The translations under genes were made by a program, and so were the position numbers. From Kitasatospora purpeofusca (GTDB lineage: Bacteria > Actinomycetota > Actinomycetes > Streptomycetales > Streptomycetaceae), in assembly GCF_000718025.1 (NCBI RefSeq), contig NZ_JODS01000001.1, forward strand, positions 496,001 to 560,000: a stretch of 64,000 nucleotides of DNA. Direction: 5' to 3'. Shown here piece after piece: positions 34,816 through 42,423 of the stretch. The first letter of the stretch is position 1. Every line of letters begins with the position of its first letter. The notes beneath the pieces are model-generated. The model saw only the letters and a list, made by a program, of their open reading frames with translations. It ran no database searches and was not told where the DNA came from.

Positions 34816-36144
34816 GTGCCCACGTACGACTTCACCCGCCGCACCCGCCGACAGTCCGACCCGGACGTCGTCGTGGTGGGAGCCGGCCTCGCGGGCCTCG
34901 CCGCCGCCCGCGTACTCACCGCCCACGGCCTCGCCGTTCAGGTCCTGGAGGCCGCGGAACGGATCGGAGGTCGAGCGGCCTCCCACGAACTCGACGGCTT
35001 CCGGCTCGACCACGGCAGCCATCTGCTGAACACCGCCTTCCCCGAGCCGCGCCGCGTGCTCGACCTCGACCGCCTCGATCCGCGCCCGCTCACGCCGGGC
35101 GTACTCGTGCACAACGGCGGGCGCCGGTACCGGGTCGGGGACCCGCAGCTGACCACCGCCCGGCAGGCCGCCGCCCGGGTGCCACTGGGCAGTCCGCTGG
35201 ACAGGGCGCGGCTCGGCAGCTGGCTCAACCGCCTCGCCAACACCCCGCCCGCACGACTGAAGGCCCGGCCGGAGACCACCGCCGCCCGGGCCCTCGGCGA
35301 CCGGGGCCTCGCCCCGCGCACCGTCGACGGACTGCTGCGGCCCCTGCTCGGCGCACTGCTCAGCGACCCCGCGCTCGGTACCAGCAGCCGAGTCGCCGAC
35401 CTGGTGCTCCGCTGTTACGCGCGCGGCCGGCTCTGTCTGCCCGCCGGCGGGATCGCGGCCGTGCCGGCCCAGCTGGCCGCCGCCCTGCCCGCCGGTACGG
35501 TCCGCACCGGAGTGCGGGTCACCTCGATCACGGCCGACGGCGTGGAGACCGCCACCCACGGGCGGATCGGCGCGCAGGCCGTGGTCGTCGCGACCGACCC
35601 CCGCTCGGCCGCCGACCTGCTGCCCGGTCTGCGGCTGCCGGACTTCCACCCCGTCACGACCTTCTACCACGCGGCCGACCGCACCCCCCTGGGGGAGGCC
35701 GCCCTGCTGCTGGACGGCGACCGGCCGGGCGGGCAGCCGTCCCTGGTGTCGCACTCGCTGGTGCTCAGCGAACTGCACCCCTCGTACGCCCCGACCGGAC
35801 AGGCGCTGATCGCGACCACCGTGCTCGGCCGCCGCACCTTCGACGCCGGCGGACCGGCGGCGCTGGAGCCGGCCGTCCGGGCCCGGCTGGCGGAGCTGTA
35901 CGGCACGCCGACCGGCGGCTGGCAGTTCCTGAGCGTGCGGCACCTGCCGGACGCGGTGCCGGCCATGCCGCCGCCGCACAACACCCGGCGGCCGGTCCGG
36001 CTGCTCGCCGGGCTCTACGTCTGCGGCGACCACCGGGACACCAGCAGCGTGCAGGGGGCGCTGGTGTCGGGGCGGCGCGCGGCCGAGGCCGTGGCGCGCG
36101 ATCTCGGGCTGCCGATCGCCGTACGGGAGGCGGAGGCGGCCTGA
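34816..36144 (+). CDS. FAD-dependent amine oxidase / protoporphyrinogen-oxidase-like protein
   Basis: 442 aa from GTG 34816 with GGGAGGGAG at 34801-34809. FAD-binding DVVVVGAGLAGLAAARVL is followed by the VLEAAERIGGRAAS motif of flavin amine oxidases, and the C-terminal FAD stretch LYVCGDHRDTSSVQGALVSG. Family members oxidise amines, porphyrinogens or carotenoid precursors; nothing beside it fixes the substrate. It is the first gene of the insert that separates the epimerase from lipB. A 14-bp hairpin follows. Confidence 0.87.
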   Translation: MPTYDFTRRTRRQSDPDVVVVGAGLAGLAAARVLTAHGLAVQVLEAAERIGGRAASHELDGFRLDHGSHLLNTAFPEPRRVLDLDRLDPRPLTPGVLVHNGGRRYRVGDPQLTTARQAAARVPLGSPLDRARLGSWLNRLANTPPARLKARPETTAARALGDRGLAPRTVDGLLRPLLGALLSDPALGTSSRVADLVLRCYARGRLCLPAGGIAAVPAQLAAALPAGTVRTGVRVTSITADGVETATHGRIGAQAVVVATDPRSAADLLPGLRLPDFHPVTTFYHAADRTPLGEAALLLDGDRPGGQPSLVSHSLVLSELHPSYAPTGQALIATTVLGRRTFDAGGPAALEPAVRARLAELYGTPTGGWQFLSVRHLPDAVPAMPPPHNTRRPVRLLAGLYVCGDHRDTSSVQGALVSGRRAAEAVARDLGLPIAVREAEAA

Positions 36145-36151
36145 CGGCGGA

Positions 36152-36191
36152 CGGCGCCGGAGGTGTCCTGTGCGGGCCACCCCCGGCGCCG
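36152..36191 (+). terminator. Terminator of the amine-oxidase-like gene
   Basis: A 14-position stem (36152-36165 with 36178-36191) with one mismatch, 8 bases after the stop. Confidence 0.7.
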
Positions 36192-36240
36192 CTCGGCGTG
36201 CGGGCGCACGGAGCGCGGCGCCCGGCGTGCGTCCTGTGCT

Positions 36241-36276
36241 GTGCGGCGCGTGATGTGCGGCGCGTGATGTGCGGCG
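36241..36276. repeat. Two and a half tandem copies of a 14-bp unit
   Basis: GTGCGGCGCGTGAT at 36241-36254 and 36255-36268, then a partial third copy, upstream of the antiporter gene. Confidence 0.85.
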
Positions 36277-36346
36277 GGCAGCGCCCGGCGTGCGGCGCGC
36301 GGCCCGGCTGCCCGAGTGGTGCTGGTTCGCGTGCCAATATGCCGAT

Positions 36347-36406
36347 ATGACCGCTGATCGGACGACCTCCGCTCCCCCGCCGGGCCGCCCGGTGAACGCC
36401 CGGTGA
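36347..36406 (+). CDS. Possible 19-codon leader peptide upstream of the antiporter
   Basis: ATG at 36347 opens a 19-aa reading frame (MTADRTTSAPPPGRPVNAR) whose TGA overlaps the antiporter GTG as GTGA (36403-36406). Three of its residues are consecutive prolines. The overlap would permit coupled translation. The frame is too short for codon statistics, so it may be chance. Confidence 0.35.
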   Translation: MTADRTTSAPPPGRPVNAR

Positions 36407-37635
36407 GCGCCGACTTCGATGTCCAGCCGCTCACGCTGATCCTGGTCCCGGCCGCCGCGGTGGCCGCCCCGCTGATCGCCGACCGGCTGCTGCGCTGGGT
36501 CGCCGTCCCCACCGTCGTGTTCGAGATCCTGCTCGGCGTGCTGATCGGCCCCGACGCCCTGAACTGGGCGCACGTGGACGACCTGATCGACGCGCTCTCC
36601 CAGTTCGGCCTGGCGATGCTGATGTTCCTGGCCGGCTACGAGATCGACTTCGCCAAACTGCGCGGCGGACCGCTCCGCCGGGCGGGCACCGCGTGGCTGA
36701 TCAGCGTGGCGGTCGCGCTGGTCGTGGGCGCGGTGATCAACCCGAAACCCCTGGACGGCGCCTTCACCGGGCTCGTGCTGACCACCACCGCACTCGGCAC
36801 CATCCTGCCGATCCTGCGCGACGCCGGCGAACTGCCCACCCCGTTCGGCTCGCTGGTCATGGCCACCGGCGCGGTCGGCGAGTTCGGGCCGATCATCGCC
36901 GTCGCCGTCCTGCTCAGCGGCAACAGCGCGGGCCGCACCGCCGTCATCCTGGGCGCCTACGCGGTGATCACCGCCGTCGCGATCGGCGGCGCCCGGCGGC
37001 CGCGGCCGGCCTGGATGACCCGGCTGATCCGCCGCACCCTGCGCACCTCCGGCCAGTTCGCCGTCCGGACCGTGATCCTGGTGCTCGCGACCATGGTGGC
37101 CGCCGCCCTCTGGCTGGAACTCGACATGCTGCTCGGCGCGTTCACCGCCGGCATCGTCTCCCGGCTGCTGCTCTCCGACATCCCCGGGCCGGCCGAGGAG
37201 GTGATCGAGGCCAAGCTGGAGGGCATCGGCTTCGGCTTCCTCGTCCCGGTGTTCTTCGTGGTCAGCGGGATGAAGTTCGATCTGGAGGCGCTGATCGACG
37301 ATCCGGGCACGCTGCTGCTCGTCCCGCTCTTCGTGGTCCTGCTGCTGGCCGTGCGCGGACTGCCCGCGGCGCTGCTCGCCCCCGCCGGTCTGGGGCGGCG
37401 CGACCGGGGAGCGCTCGGCCTCTACGGCTCGACGGCGCTGCCGCTGGTCGTGGTGATCACCACGATCGAGGTGGACGCCGGCCATCTGCCGTCCTCCACC
37501 TCGGCGGCCCTGGTCGGCGCGGGCATGCTCTCCGTGCTGCTGTTCCCGCTGGCCGCGCAGCGGCTGCGCGGGGACGTCCGGCCGCCGGCCGCCGTGGAGG
37601 GCGACCGGCCGCGGGTGAACGCCGAGAGCTGGTGA
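36403..37635 (+). CDS. Cation/proton antiporter (CPA2, KefB-like)
   Basis: 410 aa with GTG start. About twelve hydrophobic segments show the Na+/H+ exchanger fold: VVFEILLGVLIGPDALNW, FGLAMLMFLAGYEIDFAKL, ATGAVGEFGPIIAVAVL and LGAFTAGIVSRLL. No TrkA-N nucleotide domain is fused at the C-terminus, so it is the membrane unit only. It probably exchanges K+ or Na+ for protons. It is convergent with the NsdA-like regulator gene, 28 bases away. Confidence 0.9.
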   Translation: MSADFDVQPLTLILVPAAAVAAPLIADRLLRWVAVPTVVFEILLGVLIGPDALNWAHVDDLIDALSQFGLAMLMFLAGYEIDFAKLRGGPLRRAGTAWLISVAVALVVGAVINPKPLDGAFTGLVLTTTALGTILPILRDAGELPTPFGSLVMATGAVGEFGPIIAVAVLLSGNSAGRTAVILGAYAVITAVAIGGARRPRPAWMTRLIRRTLRTSGQFAVRTVILVLATMVAAALWLELDMLLGAFTAGIVSRLLLSDIPGPAEEVIEAKLEGIGFGFLVPVFFVVSGMKFDLEALIDDPGTLLLVPLFVVLLLAVRGLPAALLAPAGLGRRDRGALGLYGSTALPLVVVITTIEVDAGHLPSSTSAALVGAGMLSVLLFPLAAQRLRGDVRPPAAVEGDRPRVNAESW

Positions 37636-37663
37636 CTCCGCCGGTCCGGACGGAGCCCCCGGT

Positions 37664-39604
37664 TCAGATCACCCCCGCCTGACGGGCCGTCTCCTCGAAC
37701 GCCCTGGCCACCGGGCTGCCCCGGTAGGGCGTGAGACGGCGGTGGAAGTCGCGCACGTACTCCAGCGACCGGGCCGAGCGCATCTCCCCCGCCGCCCGCA
37801 GGGCGTCGGTCGCCATGCCGCAGGCCTCGTCGAGGTCCCCCATGCCGAGCCGGGCGGTGGCCAGCACCAGCCGGCAGAAGATCCGGCTCCGGGCATAGGC
37901 GGGCGAGCGCAGCCGCAGCGACTTCTCGGCGTGCTGGGCGGCCGTCCGCCACTGCTGGAGGTCCCGGTAGCAGTGCGCGAACTCGTCCGAGAGCTGCGCC
38001 TCGTCGAAGAACCGCGCCCAGGCCGGCAGCTCGTCGCCGGTGCGGGCCGCCGCCAGCGCCCGTTCGGCCCGGACCAGCGCCGTGGTGCAGGAGCGGACGT
38101 CGCCGAGCAGGCCGTGTCCGCGCGCCTCGGCCGCGTGCAGCAGCGCCTGCACGGTCGGCGGCACCGCCGTGCCCACGCCCTGCTGGGCCACCCGGGCCAG
38201 CTGGACGGCCTCCCGGCCGTGGCCGAGGTGCACGGCCTGCTGGCTCATCGTCACCAGGACGTACCCGCCGAGCGCGCGGTCCCCGGCGGCCTGGGAGAGC
38301 CGCAGGGCCTGGACGAAGTAGCGCTGGGCCAGACCGTGCGCGGCGATGTCGAAGCTCGTCCAGCCGGCCAGCCGGGTGAGGTCGGCGACCGCGCCGAACA
38401 GGGCCCGGCCGATCTGCTCGCCGTAGCGGCCGCGCAGCATCGGCTCGGCCTCGCTCTCCAGGTAGCGGACCAGCGCCTGGCGGGCGTGGCCGCCGCCGTA
38501 GGCGTGGTCCAGCGCGCGGAACAGGTCGCCGACGGCGCGGATGGCGGCGATGTCGCCCCGGCCGACGCGCAGGGCCGGGCGCGGATCGCGGGCCGGGTCC
38601 TGGAACGGCGGCTCGACCGCGATCGGCGGACGGCGGCTCTGGGTGGGTACCCGGGCCCCGAACGCGGCCGCCCCGGCGGCGGGGCCGGTGGTCGGGCCGC
38701 CCGCGGGCGCGGCGGCCTGGCCGCCGGCGGGACCGGTCGAGGTGGTGGCGGTGCGGCCGGCCTGGGCGCCCTGGGCGGCCTGGCCGCGCGGCGCGGGGCC
38801 GGCCGGGCCGACGGGGCCGGTTGCCGCCCCGGCCGGCGCGCCCGGCCCCGGGTCGGGACGCGCCAGGGTGGAACCGTCGCGGGCGACCCGCTCGTCGGTC
38901 CGGCCGATCAGCCAGTCCCGGCTCGGCACCACCAGGCCGGCCGGGGTGAAGGCGATCCGGCGCAGCTCGGACTGCGGTCCGTTGTCCTTGCGCCACATGC
39001 TCGCGACGATGTCCACCGCTTCCTGCGGCGTCTCGGCGAACTCCAGGCCCGCGTAGACCGGGGCGCAGGCGTCCAGGCCGAGGTCCTGCGCGGTGAGGCG
39101 GCGGCCGAGCCGGCGGGTGAACACCTCGGCGATCAGGGCCGGGGTGGCGCCGCGGGGCTGCTGGCCGCGGAGCCAGCGGGTGACCGAGGTCTTGTCGTAG
39201 CGCAGGTCGAGGCCGTGCTCCAGGCCGAGCTGGTCGACCCGGCGGGCCAGGCCGGCGTGGGAGAAGCCGGCCTCCTCGATCAGGGCGGCCAGTTGGAGGT
39301 TCTGGGTGCCGGCCGTCTGGTGCCGCTCGGTGGGCGGCCGTTCCGGGACGTGCCGCTCGGGAACGGGCCGGGCGGGAGCGGACCGGTCGGGCGTGTGCCG
39401 GTCCGGACCGGGCGTGTGCCGGCTGCCTGGGCCGGGCCGGTCGAGGGCGTGCCGGTCGGGCGTGGCCTGCTCGGGCAGCCGCAGTTCGTCGGCGGTCGGG
39501 GCGTCGGGGGCGTCCGGAAGGGCCCGGCCGACCGGACCCCGGTGCTGGTCGAGCGGGTCGAGCGGTCCGTACGCCGGGCTGTCGGTTGCAGGCCTTTGGG
39601 GCAT
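37664..39604 (-). CDS. NsdA-like regulatory protein with N-terminal HTH and TPR-like C-terminus
   Basis: 646 aa. Residues about 1-95 are low complexity with repeated RHTPD/RHVPERP-type motifs. About 100-175 resemble the XRE-like module of streptomycete regulators (LIEEAGFSHAGLARRVDQ and DKTSVTRWLRGQQPRG). An Ala/Gly/Pro-rich linker (about 245-310) precedes a helical TPR-like region from about 345 to the end. The pattern matches NsdA-type proteins that repress development and antibiotic production; that role is inferred from the family and not proven here. It is divergent from bdhA. Confidence 0.75.
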   Translation of the reverse strand: MPQRPATDSPAYGPLDPLDQHRGPVGRALPDAPDAPTADELRLPEQATPDRHALDRPGPGSRHTPGPDRHTPDRSAPARPVPERHVPERPPTERHQTAGTQNLQLAALIEEAGFSHAGLARRVDQLGLEHGLDLRYDKTSVTRWLRGQQPRGATPALIAEVFTRRLGRRLTAQDLGLDACAPVYAGLEFAETPQEAVDIVASMWRKDNGPQSELRRIAFTPAGLVVPSRDWLIGRTDERVARDGSTLARPDPGPGAPAGAATGPVGPAGPAPRGQAAQGAQAGRTATTSTGPAGGQAAAPAGGPTTGPAAGAAAFGARVPTQSRRPPIAVEPPFQDPARDPRPALRVGRGDIAAIRAVGDLFRALDHAYGGGHARQALVRYLESEAEPMLRGRYGEQIGRALFGAVADLTRLAGWTSFDIAAHGLAQRYFVQALRLSQAAGDRALGGYVLVTMSQQAVHLGHGREAVQLARVAQQGVGTAVPPTVQALLHAAEARGHGLLGDVRSCTTALVRAERALAAARTGDELPAWARFFDEAQLSDEFAHCYRDLQQWRTAAQHAEKSLRLRSPAYARSRIFCRLVLATARLGMGDLDEACGMATDALRAAGEMRSARSLEYVRDFHRRLTPYRGSPVARAFEETARQAGVI

Positions 39605-39913
39605 AGTCAGTCAACACCTCTCGGACGCCGCACCGGCTCCACCAGCGGTTCGGCTGCCTGTGGCGACGCCCCCTGTCGGGAATCGGCGTGAATGTAGCGA
39701 GCATTCGGGCGCTATGGGTGGTTCTGACCGAGCAATCCTCCGAACGGGTGAAGCATCCGCGCCCATTGTGGGGAAGACCCCTCAGGGTGGGTTTGGCTTT
39801 CGGGGCTTCTGCCGGCCGGCGACCGTCATGGCGGAGAACCCCACAGTTCTCAGGGGTGCTGTGGAGGACCACCACATAGGAGCCCGGGCGTCGGATTCCT
39901 ACCGTTCTGGGCC
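39605..39913. other. Divergent regulatory region between the NsdA-like gene and bdhA
   Basis: 309 bases with no gene. Nested dyads GAATG/CATTC (39690-39694 with 39702-39706) and TAGCG/CGCTA (39695-39699 with 39710-39714) sit near the regulator side. CCACAG/CTGTGG (39841-39846 with 39859-39864) lies before bdhA. They are candidate operators for the NsdA-like or PucR regulator. Confidence 0.5.
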
Positions 39914-40675
39914 ATGGACACCACTTCAGCCCGCCCGCTCGACGGCCGCACCGCCCTCGTCACCGGGGCCGCCTCCGGCATCGGCCGGGCCTGTGCCGAG
40001 GTCCTCGCCGAGGCCGGCGCCCGGGTGTACGTCGTCGACCTCGCCGCCGACCCCGCCCGTCGGCTGGCCGAGCGGATCGGCGGCGTCGCGCACGTCACCG
40101 ACCTCGCCGACCCGGAGGCCGTGGAGGCCCTGCCGGCCGATGCCGACATCGTGGTCAACAACGCCGGCCTCCAGCACGTCGCCCCGGTCCACGAGTTCCC
40201 GCTCGAACGCTTCGTCCAGATCCAGCGGGTGATGGTCGAGGCCCCGTTCCGCATCCTGCGCCGCACCCTCCCCCACATGTACGCGCGGCGGTGGGGCCGG
40301 GTCGTCAACATCTCCTCCGTCCACGGGCTGCGGGCGAGCCCCTTCAAATCGGCCTACGTGACCGCCAAGCACGCCCTGGAGGGCCTCAGCAAGACCGTCG
40401 CGCTGGAGGGCGCGCCGTACGGCGTCACCAGCAACTGCGTCAACCCCGGCTATGTCCGCACCCCCCTGGTGGAGCAGCAGATCGCCGCCCAGGCCCGGGC
40501 CCACGGCGTGCCCGAGGAGGAGGTCGTCGAGCGCGTCCTGCTGGAGCGCACCGCCGTCAAGCGCCTCATCGAGCCGGTCGAGGTGGCCCGGCTCGCCCTC
40601 TACCTCTGCCTCCCGCACGCCGCCTGCCTCACCGGCGCCTCGCTCCCGCTCGACGGCGCCTGGACGGCGCACTGA
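39914..40675 (+). CDS. 3-Hydroxybutyrate dehydrogenase (SDR family)
   Basis: 253 aa. Classical SDR: cofactor motif TALVTGAASGIGRA, NNAG in DIVVNNAGLQHVAPVHEF, catalytic Ser in NISSVHGLRASPFKSAY and the Y-x3-K of YVTAKH. The LQHVAPVHEFP and SVHGLRASPFKSAYV stretches are typical of D-3-hydroxybutyrate dehydrogenase, which forms acetoacetate with NAD+. The next gene is an MHS transporter after 235 bases and then a PucR activator, suggesting uptake and oxidation of hydroxybutyrate. Confidence 0.88.
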   Translation: MDTTSARPLDGRTALVTGAASGIGRACAEVLAEAGARVYVVDLAADPARRLAERIGGVAHVTDLADPEAVEALPADADIVVNNAGLQHVAPVHEFPLERFVQIQRVMVEAPFRILRRTLPHMYARRWGRVVNISSVHGLRASPFKSAYVTAKHALEGLSKTVALEGAPYGVTSNCVNPGYVRTPLVEQQIAAQARAHGVPEEEVVERVLLERTAVKRLIEPVEVARLALYLCLPHAACLTGASLPLDGAWTAH

Positions 40676-40823
40676 GCGGGGGCGTGATGGTTCCTCCAAC
40701 CACGGCAGCCGACCAGGGTATGTGGGTCGGTCACATAGTCCCGGGCACCGCGGCTCCCTACCTTGTGGCGACACCCCCGTCCTGCCCGCTCCTCGCGCTG
40801 CGCCCGCTCCCCCGTCCCGTCCC

Positions 40824-40853
40824 GCCCTGTTCCGCCCTGTTCCGCCCTGTTCC
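40824..40853. repeat. Three perfect tandem copies of a 10-bp pyrimidine-rich unit
   Basis: GCCCTGTTCC is repeated three times inside a C/T-rich tract (about 40780-40890) before the MHS transporter gene. Confidence 0.85.
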
Positions 40854-40910
40854 GCCGCCCCGCCCCGTTCCCCCGTCCTGTCCTGTCCCCGGCCCGGAAG
40901 TGGTGACCCC

Positions 40911-42293
40911 ATGACAACCGCCGTCTCGGATCAAGCACGGAGCCGCTCACTGCCCAGAGTCGTGGCGGCGAGCCTGATCGGTACCACGATCGAGTGGTAC
41001 GACTACTTCCTGTACGGAACGGCCGCGGCCCTGGTGTTCGGGAAGGTGTTCTTCCCCAACAGCGACCCGCTGACCGGCACGCTGCTGTCCTTCCTCACCT
41101 ACGCGATCGGGTTCGCGGCGCGCCCGCTCGGGGCGCTGGTCTTCGGGCACTTCGGGGACCGGGTCGGCCGCAAGCGGCTGCTGGTGGTCAGCCTGCTGCT
41201 GATGGGCGGCTCGACCACGCTGATCGGGTGCCTGCCGACCTACTCCTCGGTCGGGGTGACGGCGCCGGTGCTGCTGACGCTGCTGCGGCTGGTGCAGGGC
41301 TTCGCCCTGGGCGGCGAGTGGGGCGGCGCGGTGCTGCTGGTGTCGGAGCACGGCGACGCCCGGCGGCGCGGGTTCTGGGCGTCCTGGCCGCAGGGCGGCG
41401 CCCCGGCCGGGAACCTGCTGGCGGCCGGGGTGCTCTCGCTGCTGACGGGCGTCCAGTCGGAGGCGACGTTCCTGGCCTGGGGCTGGCGGGTGCCGTTCCT
41501 GCTCTCGGCGGTCCTGGTCGGGGTCGGCCTGTGGATCCGGCTGGCCGTGGACGAGTCGCCGCTGTTCAAGGAGGCGCTGGCCCGGGCGGCCGCGCGCGGG
41601 AAGGCCGAACAGCCGCCGCTGGTCGGGGTCCTGCGGCACCACTGGCGCGAGGTGCTGGTCGCGATGGGCGCGCGGATGGCGGAGAACATCTCGTACTACG
41701 TGATGACCACCTTTGTGCTCGCGTACGCCGTCTCGCACGTGCACTTCCCCAAGCAGACCGCCCTGAACGCCGTCCTGATCGCCTCGGCGGTGCAGTTCGC
41801 GCTGATCCCGGTGTTCGGGGCGCTCTCCGACCGGGTCGGGCGCAAACCGGTGTACCTGGTGGGCGCGGTCGGCGTCGGGGTGTGGGCGTTCGTCTTCTTC
41901 GGGATGGTGGACACCGGCTCCTTCGGGTCGCTGGTGCTCGCGGTGACCGTCGGCCTGGTCTTCCACAGCGCCATGTACGCGCCCCAGGCCGCCTTCTTCT
42001 CCGAGCTGTTCGCCACCCGGATGCGCTACTCGGGCGCGTCGATCGGCGCGCAGTTCGCCTCGGTGGCCGCCGGCGCACCCGCACCGCTGATCGCCACCGC
42101 GCTGCTGAAGGACTACGGCAGCTCGACCCCGATCTCGGTGTACGTGGCGATCGCCGCCGCGATCACCGTCCTGGCGGTGCTGTGCGGACGGGAGACGCGC
42201 GGGCACGACCTGGCGGAGGTGACCGGCGGCCGACCGGCCGAGGACGGCGCGGAGCCGGGAGCGGCCACGGTGGGGAAGGCGGCCACCGCCTGA
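40911..42293 (+). CDS. MHS-family MFS transporter (metabolite:H+ symporter)
   Basis: 460 aa from ATG 40911. Twelve transmembrane segments with the MHS signatures GTTIEWYDYFLYGTAAAL, RPLGALVFGHFGDRVGRKRL and QGFALGGEWGGAVLL. MHS carriers import small carboxylates, shikimate, betaines or similar with protons. The location after 3-hydroxybutyrate dehydrogenase suggests a short-chain hydroxy or keto acid substrate; this is inference. The upstream gap is a pyrimidine-rich tract. A strong terminator follows. Confidence 0.93.
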   Translation: MTTAVSDQARSRSLPRVVAASLIGTTIEWYDYFLYGTAAALVFGKVFFPNSDPLTGTLLSFLTYAIGFAARPLGALVFGHFGDRVGRKRLLVVSLLLMGGSTTLIGCLPTYSSVGVTAPVLLTLLRLVQGFALGGEWGGAVLLVSEHGDARRRGFWASWPQGGAPAGNLLAAGVLSLLTGVQSEATFLAWGWRVPFLLSAVLVGVGLWIRLAVDESPLFKEALARAAARGKAEQPPLVGVLRHHWREVLVAMGARMAENISYYVMTTFVLAYAVSHVHFPKQTALNAVLIASAVQFALIPVFGALSDRVGRKPVYLVGAVGVGVWAFVFFGMVDTGSFGSLVLAVTVGLVFHSAMYAPQAAFFSELFATRMRYSGASIGAQFASVAAGAPAPLIATALLKDYGSSTPISVYVAIAAAITVLAVLCGRETRGHDLAEVTGGRPAEDGAEPGAATVGKAATA

Positions 42294-42304
42294 CACGCCG
42301 TCCG

Positions 42305-42342
42305 GCCCGCCGGCGCCCGTCACCGTACGGGCGCCGGCGGGC
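42305..42342 (+). terminator. Terminator of the bdhA-MHS transporter unit
   Basis: A perfect 16-bp stem (42305-42320 with 42327-42342) with a 6-nt loop, 12 bases after the transporter stop. Confidence 0.88.
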
Positions 42343-42423
42343 TACGGCCACCCGGGCCGAGCGGCTAGCATCGCGCTTCCCTCCCCGGGACACGAACACC
42401 CACTGCCGATTGGCGGCCGTACC

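Noticed and set aside
34649..35029. Frame starting at a GTG with a good ribosome site before the amine-oxidase-like gene
   Set aside because: It overlaps the accepted gene by over 200 bases out of phase and becomes Pro/Ser/Thr-rich there, so it is most likely chance.
34738..37485. 915-aa leftward frame opposite the amine-oxidase and antiporter genes
   Set aside because: Crosses a terminator and two genes with clear domains; no recognisable motif.
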